A stretch of 64,000 nt of DNA from positions 27,632,501 through 27,696,500 of the forward strand of contig NC_058196.1 in the NCBI RefSeq assembly GCF_907165205.1, in the 5' to 3' direction. The notes beneath the pieces are model-generated. The model had not been told where the DNA came from. It saw only the letters and a program-made list of their open reading frames with translations, and ran no database searches. How positions within the stretch are numbered: the stretch's first letter is position 1; each line of letters begins with the position of its first letter. A program made the position numbers and the translations under genes. This stretch comes from Coccinella septempunctata. Lineage: Eukaryota > Arthropoda > Insecta > Coleoptera > Coccinellidae. This document shows, piece after piece, positions 24,508 to 37,215 of the stretch.

Positions 24508-25376
24508 GCAGAATCCTTCCAGAGTAAATTTCAATCGATACCCTGTATAGTAGCTTATTCCGAAGGTTAAAAAGGTATTTTTAATGCTTGGAAAAACTTC
24601 ATGGTAGAGTTTCCAGCAGTAGCTCATTATGAAAACATTTTCACAAGACATTATATAAAAAACGACCGGATTCGGACTCCCACTTTTTCCTCCCAACTTT
24701 TTCCCAGAAAATTCCTCTCGTTCTCGTCCGTTGCGATGATAAGGCACCAAACTGCTCGGACTAGAAATGCCTTCATTTTCCCTCAGACGAAACACATTCC
24801 CGCGGAGCATATCCGAGTTTTATACGCGGCAGGCCCCATCCTCCCCGTCTTGTTTGTTCTCGTCGGATCGCACTCCGTGAAATTATCGCGCACTCGAATT
24901 TTCCGCCGTTTTTCCTTCGCTCTCCCGGCCGGCGGGCGCGGGGGTGGGTAATGCGAGGCGTTGGCTGGTGGCGCACATGCAACATATATAAAGTCGTACG
25001 GAACTTTGAAACGGTTTGTCGGATGCGGGGAAACTTTTTATTACGTACACGTTACGATCTCGTGAAAGATGCACGGAGACTTGCCGGATGCCGATTCGTC
25101 GACTGATGTTTATACCGCGGGGTGGAATTGAAATTACGTACATGTACACGGGGTGTTTTTGTACCGTTCGGATTTTCGGAAAAATGCCGGAAAATACACA
25201 GCATCCTATTTCTCGGTGAGGAGAAATAAACTTCTTTTCAGAAGATATTGATATCTTCCGAAGATGCAAATACTTTTCGTCCGCATACACTTTTCGTCCG
25301 CAAACTCTTTCCGTCTAAGTCAATAGACACGATAGGAATTGAATCTCTAAATAAATGAGAAAAACTTATATAGGTA
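24508..25376. promoter_or_regulatory. CpG-rich segment, possible regulatory DNA
   Basis: From about 24660 to 25200 CpG density is high (for example CGGCCGGCGGGCGCGGGGG near 24928). Frames of 103-135 codons on both strands overlap one another without domain signatures, which is usual for CpG-rich noncoding DNA. TATATAAAG at 24984-24992 could act as a TATA element, but no initiator or coding start that convinces me follows it. Confidence 0.3.
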
Positions 25377-26064
25377 CAAGTTGAGTCTTTGACTGGTACG
25401 AATAGATTCTTGAGATCAAAATAAACCCTTTTTTTCTCATAACATTTTTTCCGATTCGGCTCTGATAAAAAGATATAGCCATTTTGAGTTTTCATAATGA
25501 GCTGTGCCACTCCTGAAAAAACAAGATTACCTTCAGAATAACTGGCTAAATATGTGTCACTACACATTTGTTGATCCTTCAAACAGAGTTGTATTCAGCC
25601 AAACTACCCAATTTTTCGAATTTCAAAGATACTTTTTAATTTTCGAACATCAAATTACTCGAAATCGGCGCATTATACGAGAAAATATGAAGAATGCTTT
25701 TATTGTACAAAACATTCAAATTTTCATTGGATAGCGTCCAACTTAGTTTCAAGGGTTGGGTTCTTCGAATTTTTGGCATTTTATTGGTACGTAATGGTCA
25801 ACATGAGAAAACTGGAAGACGTGGGTGAGATCTTGTATTCGAAAAAGATTAATAAAATAAATGAAACACTATATTCAGAAATTGATTTCATTCGATAAAA
25901 CCGTTTGTGAGATAAAACTGAAAATAACATTTTTTTATGGTTTTTCAACAGCCTGTATCTTTCAAACCAAGGCGATTCGGAAAAAATGGTAAAGGAAAAA
26001 AGTGTTTATTTCGACCTCAAGAATCTACTGTTTAAATTTTTTCACGAGTCAATGATTCACCCTG
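25377..26064 (+). mobile_element. MITE family A, copy 2
   Basis: About 688 bp, flanked by TA on both sides (25375-25376 and 26065-26066). The right end CAATGATTCACCCTG is intact; the left end is eroded (CAAGTTGAGTC for CAGGGTGAGTC). The body matches the copies at 33292-33985 and 54253-54951 in the same orientation. Confidence 0.9.
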
Positions 26065-26195
26065 TATAAGTTGTCCCATGTGAAGAATGAAGTCGTAAAA
26101 CTAAATATGTACCTACATTTGAAACGGATGGATTTTTTGAAAAACAGTTCGGAATGCATTTCGAAAAATTTGTGACAAAACCGCGTTGAAAAATA

Positions 26196-26477
26196 TAGGG
26201 TGTCCCATTTAAAAAACACCAACTCTCCTCTCAATCTCTGAAATCGTGAATAATCTCCATGATTCCTTATACGAGTAAAAATTACTGCAAAAAATTAATT
26301 CTTCGAACATACACCGAGATAAAGCGAACAGTTATTTTTCAGAAACGCCCTGTATCTCGAGAACGAATCAAGGTTGTGCTTTTCGATATCTAATTAATTC
26401 GAAGAAAAAGATCGTCGGTCCTTGAAGATTTATTCTCTGGAAATGCTTTCAATAAGGATCGAATTTGGGACACCCTG
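26196..26477. mobile_element. Short MITE (282 bp) with GGGTGTCCCA ends
   Basis: The left end is TAGGGTGTCCCATTT and the right end is AATTTGGGACACCCTG. TA lies immediately outside each end (26194-26195 and 26478-26479). It has no coding capacity. Confidence 0.82.
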
Positions 26478-26584
26478 TACGTTTCCTTGCCACAAGCCAG
26501 TATGCGGGCGACCCTCAAACTCGACCGTAATCAATCGACCCATAACCTTGTAACACATTCGAGACACAAGAACAACTATAACAT

Positions 26585-26910
26585 ATATCTCAATTTCCCA
26601 AGCCTTGCGCCATAAATGATTTTCTCACCGCGACCATAAACGCTTTTTAATGCCCCTCTCTGGCGAACGGAAGCCGTACGTCGTCCGCGAGACCCCGCTC
26701 AGCCAACTGCTCGCCGGCAATTCGATAAAGGAAAGCCCCAAACGGCATAATTCAGAAATGACATCGGCCCGAGCGACCCCCAATCGGCATAAATTAATTC
26801 GCCGAGAGAAGCCATGCGATGCAACGACGTCGGCAAGGACGTTTGTCCGCCATCCAGGCAAACAAGACGATCGGGTCGGCCATGGGTGGTCTAGGATGTG
26901 ATATCGCTGA
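26585..26910. promoter_or_regulatory. CpG-rich segment with Hox-like sites
   Basis: CpG is dense, with CCATAAATGA, CCATAAACG, TTTTTAATGCC and AAATTAATTCG words that resemble Hox/homeodomain targets. The overlapping 78- and 83-codon frames on opposite strands are mutual shadows with no domain. I infer a conserved noncoding regulatory candidate. Confidence 0.35.
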
Positions 26911-27177
26911 ATAATTCAAACTACAAGACTGCATATCGAGGATGACATTAGCAGTGGTGGAACACTGCGCTCCCAATGAAACAAATGCTTCCCCAAACGC
27001 CGAAAAGAGTTGTATACCGTTGACCCCGTTCTCAACACACCAACATCCACAAGCAGGCTCTCCATCTGTGCGTGTTTCTATATTAACACTACAACTATCC
27101 TAAGCTCCAGGAAATGATGAAGGTCAAATTGAATACCTAATTTCCAGAACACATAGTGAAATAATAGTTCGGGAGCA

Positions 27178-28085
27178 GACGATGCTAAATCGGGATTTAC
27201 TCGAGCGTCTTGGAGGCCTAGTGTATTTTGAAGATAAATAAGATGGTAGAAAGAAAAAAAGGTTCTATGTTGTATGCACTTTCATGGGTGGGGAAAGCGT
27301 CTGCAGGTTCTCGAAGATGTAAAAAAACAATCATCAGGTGTACATACTCGAGCGTGTCAGATTTTTAGAAGATATGTTGATTGGACCCAAAGGAAGCTAC
27401 TTTTCAAGAGACTGACAATTCGGACGTGACGCAAGGTCACAGCGGTCCTTTGAAAATGCAAAAAAATCGTTACTTGTGCACTCGAGCGTGTCAGATTTTC
27501 ATAAAGTTGGTTGACCTCGGTGTTGCAGACGTGTTGACCCATTAATCTAACCCTAATCAGGGATGGTTTTCTTAATCTGACAGTTTGAAGATGATAACAA
27601 AGCATTTTTTTTTCAATATCTTCCTTTCTGTACCTTCAATAGTTTGTGAATTCATTATGAAAGTTGTAGATAATAAAATTCTAAACAACTTTTGCCTGAG
27701 GCAAGCTTACATACTCTTAACCGTTTTCGAATTGAAGGGCGATAAGGGCGAGGAGCTTAGCCACACATGCGAAAGGCCAAGGTCAATGTAGAAGTCCGGT
27801 CTAATGAACATTAATCGCCATATATTTCGAAAACGTTCAAACGTAGAAAAAATTGTTTCGGACAAAATTTGTAGAAAATGTTATCCTCTACAACTTTTGT
27901 AATGAATGCGAAAACAATTTGAAGCCCAGGAGAGGAGATATTTCAGGAAAACGAATTTTTGTGACCTTTATGGCCAATTTTTATTGTTTCGGCTTGCTGA
28001 AACTGTCAGATTATATTTTTTCTGTTATTCTTGAATCATTAGCTTCAAAATAAGAAAAAAGTCATCGCGATCGACAATTTACACA
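27178..28085 (+). repeat. Left arm of a 2.5-kb inverted repeat pair
   Basis: It is the reverse complement of 29037-29655 over most of its length. The outer edge GACGATGCTAAAT pairs with the right arm's outer edge. The inner part includes TTTGTAATGAATGCGAAAAC and CATTAGCTTCAAAATAA, both mirrored in the right arm. The left arm carries about 210 extra bp (27345-27560) that include a rearranged piece resembling 28971-29052. Confidence 0.9.
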
Positions 28086-29036
28086 TACCCATGGTATAGT
28101 AGTTTGATCGAGGGTGCACTATAAGTAGATGTGTTTATTTAATCAAGGGAAAAATCTGTAATTTCATTTTGTTTGTGACTAATTTGTGTTCTATGTAAGA
28201 TATTGGAGAATTGTGAATATGGGACATCCTCGTCTTTAAAAAGAGCAAATTCCAAATGGAATTTTTCTGTTTTTGACGTCTCCATATAAAAATTCTGCTC
28301 TTGAGGACTTCACGTCGTCGAATAATAACTATTTCACCCGTCCCCCGCCTCCCTCGGATCTTCTTCTTCTCGCTACATCTACATATTTTATCCTCGCCGT
28401 TTCCACCATTAAAATTCCTCGTCGACTGATAAAAATGGCATGACCGGCAACACGTCCCCGGTAAGCGTCCATTTGTATGCAAACTAAATGCGAACTTTTC
28501 TCGCCGAGCGTAAAATGTAATTTTTTTTCCGCTGGATTAGTTCGTGGCCGATGGGGGGGGAGGAGGGTTCGGCGTTAAATAACAAATGGGCTATTTGTCC
28601 GACTATGGCGGTAATTCGGATGATCGTTGGCGTTGTCGTTTGTTACGACGATGAGTCAGTAGCGCAGCGTTTTCTTCGTTCCCGTTTAATTTTTCATAGA
28701 GGTTATTGTTTTTCGTGATGACGTCACGGGTGAAGTTGAACGAATTCTGGTCAACATAGAGTAGTCTAAATACATCCAAATCAATTCTGTTTATGTAAAA
28801 ACTTGAAAGCTAGAAGTGTAGAGCATCTCCACAAAACAATATACCTGTATATAGGGGAAATTGTCAAGGACAGCCTGTCAAAATGGTAGAAAAACGATCA
28901 TTTTACATACGATTGTCAGATTAAAATATAGGTGCTTAATTACATGTTGAAAAGTATATATTCTCTCAATCTGACAATTTAAGCGTGACGAAAACGTGTG
29001 GGAGGGCGCCAAACTTGCCAAAAAAACAACGTCACT
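28086..29036. other. Spacer between inverted arms, partly CpG-rich
   Basis: This is non-repeated in the window except 28971-29036, which is related to 27410-27490. The part at 28490-28740 is CpG-rich and contains TGAGTCA (AP-1-like, near 28651) and the palindrome TGACGTCA (CRE-like, near 28719). A G8 run lies near 28552. A 115-codon minus-strand frame has no recognised domain. Confidence 0.5.
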
Positions 29037-29655
29037 TGTACATTCTCGAGCGCGGTGGCGTTTTTCTTTATTTTGAAGCTAATGATTCGAGAATAACGGA
29101 AAAAATATAATCTGACAGTTTCAGCAAGCCCAAACAATAAAAATTGGCCATAAAGGTCGCAAAAATCAGTTTTTCCGAATTATCTCCTCTCCTGGGCTTC
29201 AAATTGTTTTCGCATTCATTACAAAAGTTGTAGAGCATAATATTTTCTACAAATTTTGTCCGAAGCAATTTATTATACGTTAGACCGGGTTTCTACATTG
29301 ACCTTAGCCTTAGCTCCTCGCACTTATCGACCTCTAACTGGAAAACGGTTGAGAGTATATAAAATTGCTTCAGAAAAAAGTTGTTTAGAATTTCATTATC
29401 TACAACTTTTATAATTAATACAGAAACGATTAGAGCTACAGGAAGGGAGATATTGAAAAAAAATGCCTTGTGATCATCTTCAAACTGTTAGATTGAGAAA
29501 ACCCGATTTTTTTTTTACTTCTTTGAAAACCTGCAGACGCTTTCCCCACCGCTGAAAGTGTATACGTCATAGAACAATTTTTTCTTTCTACCATCTAATC
29601 TTCAAAATCCACTAGGTCTCCACGACGCTTGAGTAAATCCCTATTTAGCATCGTC
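29037..29655 (-). repeat. Right arm of the 2.5-kb inverted repeat pair
   Basis: Reverse complement of the left arm (27178-28085), lacking its ~210-bp insertion. A 66-codon frame in each arm (27853-28053 plus, 29068-29268 minus) is alike only because the arms are alike. Confidence 0.9.
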
Positions 29656-31350
29656 AGCTTCCCAACTAACAGGATCCCTGATATACGTCGTGAAACTGTT
29701 GTTAAATTAACCTTGAAATTGTGAAATAATTTTACAGAACTAAATGTGAGATCACATGAATTTGGTGAAATTACAGAATTCATCTATAGAAATACCTTGC
29801 ATTTTCAATTTTGTTATATTTAATATACTGCGTTTAACTGCATCTGTAACATTTTATATTCTTCGTAAATATGTTCATTTTTACATGTTGCTAAATGTTT
29901 TTAAATAGTATATTTTGTGCCCCCGAAGTGAGTTTTACATCTTGAGATCGAAAAGTTTTCAAAACAAGACATTAAATAAATAATGTATAAATTAAACAAC
30001 ATAAAGAAAAGAGACTGTGCTTTTAATCTTCTCACGAATCCATATATTGCGGAGACAGCCACTTCCATTCAAGTCCTTCACTTGAATTACCACGAACGCC
30101 ATAAACTCAACAGCAACACTGACAAATCGAGGAAATTCCCGAGCGAATCTACAATCAAGCAATGTTGAAGCAAACTTCTCTACGTACCCGAAGGGTTCTC
30201 AAAGTCTCTGACGGAGAATTCTACTCGGACCATTAAGAGGTCAAATTAGAACTCTACGAATTGTAGGAAATAACAAAATATAGATAAGTGAGCACTCGGG
30301 ATATATCGCTGGAAATGTTTTAATCGTTATGTTCTGGGTTCTGACGTCGTCACCGAGGATGGTGGATTCGAGCAATCCTAGATAAAGACGAGATATATCT
30401 GAAGTTGGGTACTTGAGGAGACGACAATGCTTCCAGTTTTGTAGATATGAAGAATGGATTATTTCCGACCGGGTAATCCTCTAGTGATTTATGAAAATGG
30501 GAGATCCCTTGAATTCGAAGGATATTTCATCTAGTTCTCACTTCTTGTGATTGTGGGCAATCGTTGTCTACGAGGAAAACGACTGGAGAAAGCACAGTTT
30601 TCGAACTAAATACAAAAAACTTTTTTGTATGTACATACTCAACATCTGTGACTCAAAGGAATCATAAAATGAAAGAAAAATCGTTGTTCATTTATAATTA
30701 TATATTTAATGTCAGGAAGCGTTATTTTTTAAACGAAGAACTGACTCGAATCAACTGATTGGTCTAAACACATGAAGAAATTCCCAATAACAAACTTACG
30801 TGTCTGCCATTACGGAAACCCTGATAGAAATATAACAAAAGCGCATACCCATAAATCTACCCAACCCTCTTGCCCACCCACCCCCCCTTCCATGCACATT
30901 TTCAACACAAAACAAGGAATTATCGAAATGCAACCCCCCCTTCTGCCATTATCCGATAAGTATTGAATAGTTCGAGGGTTATACCGAGATTGAAAAGGAG
31001 CCATGTTACTTCAGGGTGTGGCCCAAGTCCTGTTTTGTTATACCGTTGCCACAACTCACCCTGCCCTAGGCCATTCTCGAACGAAAGCCTCTGTTCTTTC
31101 ACCCTGACCTTTACGTGTGTTGTAGGAGTTAAACGGTAATGAGGTGCTTCAATCTGATTCAATTTCGATATGCGTCCAACGAAATGAAGGAGAAAACTGC
31201 AAATTTCACGAAGAGGTTGGTTTTTGCTGTTTTCCCCATTTCACGGTTATATAACAACTGAAGGTTCCTTCAGATTGAAGCCTTTCTTGACTAGAACATC
31301 AGATATTGGATTTACAGATGTGATGAAGCGAAAAAACAATAAACTGCATA
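29656..31350. other. AT-rich DNA, no gene recognised
   Basis: Low-complexity C-rich runs lie at 30860-30950 on the plus strand. No domain-bearing frame or repeat was recognised. Confidence 0.5.
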
Positions 31351-31352
31351 TA

Positions 31353-31529
31353 CAGGGTGTCCCGTATGAAGTGGGAAACATTTTTATAGAAGAGAAGGTG
31401 TTGTTGACTATCGTTTCAACCACATAAACAAGAATGTGATATTTATTACACATGTGAGAATAGTCATTAAAAAATTAAGGTTTCATTCATTTTTAAGTTA
31501 ATGTTCCTCATCCAATCTGGGCTACCCTG
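31353..31529. mobile_element. Short MITE (177 bp) with CAGGGTGTCCC end
   Basis: Left end CAGGGTGTCCCGTATGAAG; right end ATCTGGGCTACCCTG, an imperfect inverse. TA lies on both sides (31351-31352 and 31530-31531). Non-coding. Confidence 0.75.
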
Positions 31530-33290
31530 TATAGAAAATTGCATAATCTTGTGCTCAGAGCAGGCCCGATATCGTTATTTAAAAAAAAAGTGAGACCTTT
31601 AATGGGCTCAGAGCCACCCAATTAACATTTCCCCTTGTTTACGCTGAAGACCGCAATAAAGAAAAACGTTTTCAACAAAACGTCTAAACCGTGGAACAGA
31701 GCCAAGCGTAAACACAGACTCCTTCGACTACAAATGTCTACGGACTTAATCCGGCGGCAATTCTTTCTATATGAGTCCGTGAAAAATGTCCATGTCAAAA
31801 ATAATCGGAGAAAGTGACAGCCGTAACATGTGGAGCTGTATCCAGTGGCGTTTCTTTGAGGGCAGCAGAAAAATAGGCAGAAGAAATCATGACTTCTAGC
31901 CCATCGATGGCCAAAGTATCAGGTGAAACGAAAGGTTTATCCATTTCTGGTACAAAAGTTAGAGATTCCGATTGAGAAACTAAACTAGGTACCCTCCACT
32001 ACTCTTAGTGGGTGAATGAAAAACTCCTCAACCCCTCAACTATGCTTGAATAGTTAGAAATTTAAAATGAACTTGACCTGATCCAGCATTGATTTACAAA
32101 ATAGTAAATACCGGAGATATGATTTGTTTGCGTTATATTTTACTGTTTTTTTTTCTTGTTTGTACAAATTGTTTCTGGGTTCTTCAGTTTTTGTGTTTTG
32201 TGTGTTTTTTACGAGACAACTCTATTTAAAGTATTATGTACAAACAATATGATGATTTAATATTCAAAGTTAACGTTTCAGAGACTATATCATCATAATT
32301 CTTTAGTAGACAATCAGTTAGGAGGTATTTTTTGAACAGAATTCATTTTTTATAATCAGTTTGAAGGAATATGCTCGTTTCTACGAAATATTCTTGAATC
32401 GGTATATCAAATACACATTAAAATATTTTACTCAGACTATACTCTGTTCATTTTGTGTTAGTTTCGTTTCAGTTTAAGTAAGTTTATCAATTTTTTCTCT
32501 GACATAAAATGGATTTTTTCTTTGATAAAAGAAAGAGTAATGTGCTGGGTCCATGACCTGTTGATGGATCCGCCCCTGACATCCTCAGTTGGAGAAGTAT
32601 GAGCCTCCATATATTAATGAACGCAATATGTAAATAGCTCCACAACGAATCAGCAGTCTCTTAATGAGGTCTGGTTCATTGTTAGTCCTACTGGCGATAA
32701 ATTAATTTGAATTTGACAAGTGCTGTAATTGTATGTAAACGACGCAGACGTTGCGCAATATGAACAAGCTAGTTAGGTCGAGTATAATTGGAAGGAAACA
32801 TAGTAGAAGTCTTACTGGCCACTCTGGAAGAATTTGCACAATTTTAAAGCTTGTTTTCGTGGATGGCAGGCGTTTTGGTATAAAAAATTGGAAAAGCGCT
32901 TTCAATTATCAGTATCATGAGTTCTGCGAAAAATCACTCAAAAGCAGCTGAACGCATCTCAGATATACACATTTGCGCAGTTAGGTATGGAGATATAAAC
33001 TTCAAACTGTTGAAACAAACGAAAACAATAAAAATTTCCAGGGAAACTTGACTGATCGTAGTCAAATCGTCTTGGAATAAATTTTGATGTGCCAAATACA
33101 TGATTCTCAATACAAAAATAGAAAGCTGACGTCATAAGCTTTCATATGAGGTATCACACAAGTTATCTACCCTATATAAAATTTGAGGGTGGAAGCCGTG
33201 TACCCCTTCAAAGAAAAATCGACCTGTCTCGGCGTTTTCAACAAACATTAGCCCGTAAATGGCTCTGTTTCGTTTTCAAATGGCTTGTAT
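31530..33290. other. AT-rich DNA, no gene recognised
   Basis: Only short frames. Overlapping plus and minus frames at 32702-32951 are shadows of each other. No repeats recognised. Confidence 0.5.
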
Positions 33291-33291
33291 A

Positions 33292-33985
33292 CAGAGTGAG
33301 TCTTTGACTCGTACAAATATTTGAACAGCAGATTCTTGAGGTCAAAAACACTTTTTTCTCATACCTTTTTTTCCGATTCGGCCCTGATAAAAAGATATAG
33401 CCATTTTAAGATTTTATAATGAGCTGTGCCACCCCTGGATAGACAAAATTACCTCAAGAATACCTAGCTAAATCTGTGTCACTACATCTCTGGATCGTTT
33501 AAACAGAGTTCTATTCAGCCAAAGTACCCAATTTTTCAAATTTCACAGATACTTTTCATTTCTTGAACATCAAATTACTCGAAAACGGCGCATTATACGA
33601 GAAAATATGAAGAATTCTTATAATTTACAAAACGTTTAAGTATTCATTGGATAGCGTCCAACTTAGTTTCAAAAGTTGGGTTCTATGCATTTTTGGTATT
33701 TTTTTGGTACGTAATGGTCATAATGAGAAAACTGGAAGGCGTGGGTGACATCTTGTGTTCGAAAAAGATTCATGAAATGAATGAAAAACTATATTCCGAA
33801 CCTCATTCCATTCGATAAAACCGTTTGTGAGTTAGAACTATAAATAACATTTTTTTTTTAATTTTTCAACAGCCTGTATCTTTCAAACCGAGCCGATTCT
33901 GAAAAAATGTTAAAGGAAAAAGGTGTTTCTTTTGACCTCAAGAATCTACTGTTGAAATATTTGTACGGATCAAAGCCTCACCCTA
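33292..33985 (+). mobile_element. MITE family A, copy 3
   Basis: About 694 bp with TA at both sides (33290-33291 and 33986-33987). The ends are CAGAGTGAGTCTTTGACTCG and CAAAGCCTCACCCTA. Same orientation as copies 2 and 6. It contains the family words GATTCGGCCCTGATAAAAAG and AACAGCCTGTATCTTTCAAA. Confidence 0.92.
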
Positions 33986-34039
33986 TATACGAATAATGAG
34001 CAGATCGTATTCGATGTTATTTTATACTTCTATATTTCC

Positions 34040-34530
34040 CCCCGAAAATAATTCCTCCTTTCCGAAATCGTAACGTTAATCCGATCTCCATAATTTCCCA
34101 TCGCGGACCAGTTCGAAACGAGCGAAACGAGCCCATAATTTGGTCCTCCGAGGTAGTCCGGGCAACGTCGCCAATTAGCTGCGTGACCATCGACCGTCGG
34201 GGATCCGAGACCGGCTCGCGCGCGAACGTACAAGCGGCCGGATAGCGGCGGACTTTTCTGCGGTCCAGAAATGGACGCTAACGACCGCGCATACATGCAG
34301 CGAATAAAATGGACGAGTTATTACGTCTCGCGACTGGATGTCGCGCGGAAAATAACGTTATAAACCGGACGATTTACCCGGACCGATTCGAAATGAGCGT
34401 GGGACTCGGTATATTTTTCGAATTCGCGAGATGCACCGACGTGCACGCGGGCGCGAAGGGAGGGGGGTTGATTCGATCTGCGGGGACGAACAAACTCGTT
34501 GCTAGCGGTAAAAGGATTAAGTGAGATATC
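34040..34530. promoter_or_regulatory. CpG-rich segment, candidate regulatory DNA
   Basis: One of the most CpG-rich stretches of the window (for example CGGCTCGCGCGCGAACGT near 34212). It contains CCAATTAGC and repeated TTCGAA-like words. Overlapping frames of 71-88 codons on both strands show no domain. Composition resembles conserved noncoding DNA near developmental genes; this is inference. Confidence 0.35.
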
Positions 34531-34654
34531 AACTTAGATCGGGGATTGCGGGACGATGTTGTTGTTGTTGCTGAGAACCGTGGGTATCGATGGGTTATTT
34601 TCGGTCGTTTGGATAGATGCATTTGCTAATTGGTTATCTCCAGAATCTTGTTTT

Positions 34655-35262
34655 TGTCAACAGTTTGAAAGCGACTCCACAGAAGAAAACAGCGGCAGCT
34701 GTGGCCTTAATTTTTTCTGCTGTTGCGTACTTTTGCTCTGTTTGGTTCAACAGTGTTCACCTCAATAAAATCGATACTTTACCCAATGATTCTATGAGGA
34801 TTGTTACTGGAACCATCAACTCTACACCTCTGCATTGGTTACCCGTTCTTTCAAGCATCCTACGACCTCATATTTGCCGACAGGTGGCTGTCCCAAAGTC
34901 TTGGAATAAATTCCATTCCTTCCCAAACTTTTTCCCAATTTTATCATATTTGTCTCATCCTAGAGAAGCCAGATTGAAACCTTGTAAGCCTTTATAGAAT
35001 AATGATTTTCTTTATTCGAATAATAGTCATAAGGAATTGTGTCAATCAAAATAAAATTCGGTTAATCTCTTTAATAAAGATTTGATTGTTGATCCTTCGA
35101 AAAAAGTCCCTGGATTTGAACCTAGAAAAATTTGGTGTACGCTGAATCGACTTAGGACTGGCCATGGTCGATGTGATAGCGTGATGTGAGTATATGGTGC
35201 AGAAAAAGAGACCATAGACCACTTGGTTAAGAGTTGCAGAAAATATAAATTTCAAGCCACCG
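34655..35262 (+). pseudogene. Non-LTR retrotransposon, C-terminal remnant
   Basis: Frame pieces resemble the region downstream of reverse transcriptase in insect non-LTR elements. First comes an AVAYFCSVWFNSVHLNKID stretch, then MRIVTGTINSTPLHWLPVLS, where family members have 'MR.I.GT...TPL.WLPVLSNI.PP'. After a stop at 34995 comes RKIWCTLNRLRTGHGRCDSV, then GAEKETIDHLVKSC, matching the usual 'LNR.RTGHGRC…C.CG..E.T.DHL…C' tail. Stops and lost cysteines show it is dead. The clade cannot be settled from this much. The upstream RT core is absent. The 3' side is cut by another repeat at 35273. Confidence 0.8.
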
Positions 35263-35272
35263 GTAGATTCGG

Positions 35273-35668
35273 GTGACTTGGGACAGTCCTGTAACTTGGG
35301 ACAATTAAACCCCTTGCAGATTTCTTTGTTTCTTACCATTTATGAGTGAAGGGACAAACTCATAAGATTGTGTAGCGTCTTTCCGGTTAGTTTAACAATT
35401 AATTCCTGTTGAGTTTGCCGTGACCAGAGCGTTTGAATCGACAGGAAAAATTAACGAATTCAAGAGAGTAAAAGCGCTTTTTTATGGCCCTAGTGTCCTG
35501 TCCAGGTATATTTTATTTTTTTCAAAATTCATATCCGAATTCTGAAGCATGGTATATATCCTAATCAATAGTCTAAGTCATAAGCCATATTCGAACCTCT
35601 TTTTCAGATAAAAATAGGTCACCGTTTTGAAAATATGACAAGTTGAATTCAACAATCGTCCCAAGTTA
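35273..35668. mobile_element. Short element with ACTTGGGACA inverted ends
   Basis: About 396 bp. The left end carries two TGACTTGGGACAG / TAACTTGGGACAATT words; the right end reads AACAATCGTCCCAAGTTA. The terminal style resembles the GGGAGACTTG family (19271, 37643), but the sequence is different. It abuts the non-LTR remnant. Non-coding. Confidence 0.55.
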
Positions 35669-37110
35669 AGGAATTCCTTCGGTCATCCATTCCTATTCCT
35701 CATTGAGGTGTGTTACAAATTTCAAAATATTTAATGAGAAATATGAAATTCAATACCCTCTCCATTTTGTGGTCATATTATTCCCACTTTGACACAACAA
35801 TTCCGAAAGAATTGTCGTTCCTAATGTAGGATATCCCAGAGAAGTCATTGCTAAGTGAGTAATAGAACAAATAACACCATAACTTCTACGCCCCTCAAGC
35901 TTTCCCTCAAGAGCACACCAATCAACCTTTATTTGAAAAGGTTAATGGTGAAATTTACGAACAAACAGAAATAACAAATAGGTACTTCAGTCGATTGGGT
36001 GTGGATTGTGTTGTTCAAGTAAATACGCATGATTATCATCGACTATTGGACAACGTCATAATTCATTGAGGTGTCATGACGGTATAATGGCCTATTAGTG
36101 GAATCAATAACTCGTAAACTCTTATACCAATTATGGAATATGAATTTGAATAATATTATAGAATAATTCCATAAGTTACTGCCCTGTATGAGTATCATAT
36201 ATAAGTCATATAGATGAAACAACCATTATTAAATTATCAGAAAACCTGAACGTTCAATTCAGGTAGACAAAAATTGAATAAGTAAAACTAGTAATTGGCA
36301 AAAGTCAACCGAGTTATAAATTCTCAAAAGGTCTCTGCTAATTGAACGAATACATGTTATAGATCGAAATCGAGATTTCCCCAAGAACATCGCTGTCAAT
36401 TTCAGAATGAAAACGTTCCTTAAAACGAGTTTCAATTAAAATTATCGTTAAAACGGTTGAATTATACGGAATGCATGAGATAAAATTCAATGAGGGAGTA
36501 ATTCTATTTCAGGATCGTTCACCGACCGCTGCTAATTCAATTGATGGTCATATTTTTTCACCCTCAAGTCAGTCAAGATCGTTAAGTATTTGCTGATGAG
36601 TATAAATGTAGGGTAGGGTTGTTGCGATGTAGGCCGGCCCTTGAAAGTCACAGGGACAATTTTTTGTCTCAACCCTCTTACATACAGGAACTTTTTTATT
36701 AGGTTAGGTTTTCTTATTTAACTTTGTTAAATTGTCACTTTATTGTTTTTATTTTTGTAATTTATCATTGACAAATTATGCGAACTGGTTTGATAGTTGA
36801 TATTCATACATGTTAATCCTTCGTGTGAAAATTACTATTTCCCCATTACTATTAATAGTTTTTCCATCTACTTTTTGCAGAGAAAATAAACCAAATGAGG
36901 AAAACCTTGAAAAATACTGAAATAAAAATGAAAGAAAAGAAAAAAATATATGCAGCCATATTCCTGAGTGTATTATTTAGGAATAATGTGGCTTCTACTG
37001 CTGAAAATTCAAGAATCGAGTTCGTTCATTGAGAAGTACATAGTATCAACTTTACAAAATTGACAGAAGTCGATATTCAGTTTCATTTCAGACTATAACA
37101 AACATGTTTA
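35669..37110. other. AT-rich DNA, no gene recognised
   Basis: No frame longer than about 60 codons and no repeat recognised. It would be intron of the candidate minus-strand exon if that exon is real. Confidence 0.45.
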
Positions 37111-37215
37111 TCTATGATTTCGCCTTTATGCCACAGATTTTCATGTATTTTGATGAGTGTGCGCATTGCCGTAACAATCTGAAATGTAGCAACGAAAATT
37201 TAAGGAAGAACTCAC

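Noticed and set aside
24601..25290. Overlapping 103-135-codon frames near 25 kb as genes
   Set aside because: They overlap on both strands in CpG-rich DNA and show no domains. At most one could be real and none has supporting signals.
27853..29268. Two near-identical 66-codon frames as a duplicated small gene
   Set aside because: They are mirror copies within the inverted arms of a repeat, on opposite strands, with no domain or start context.
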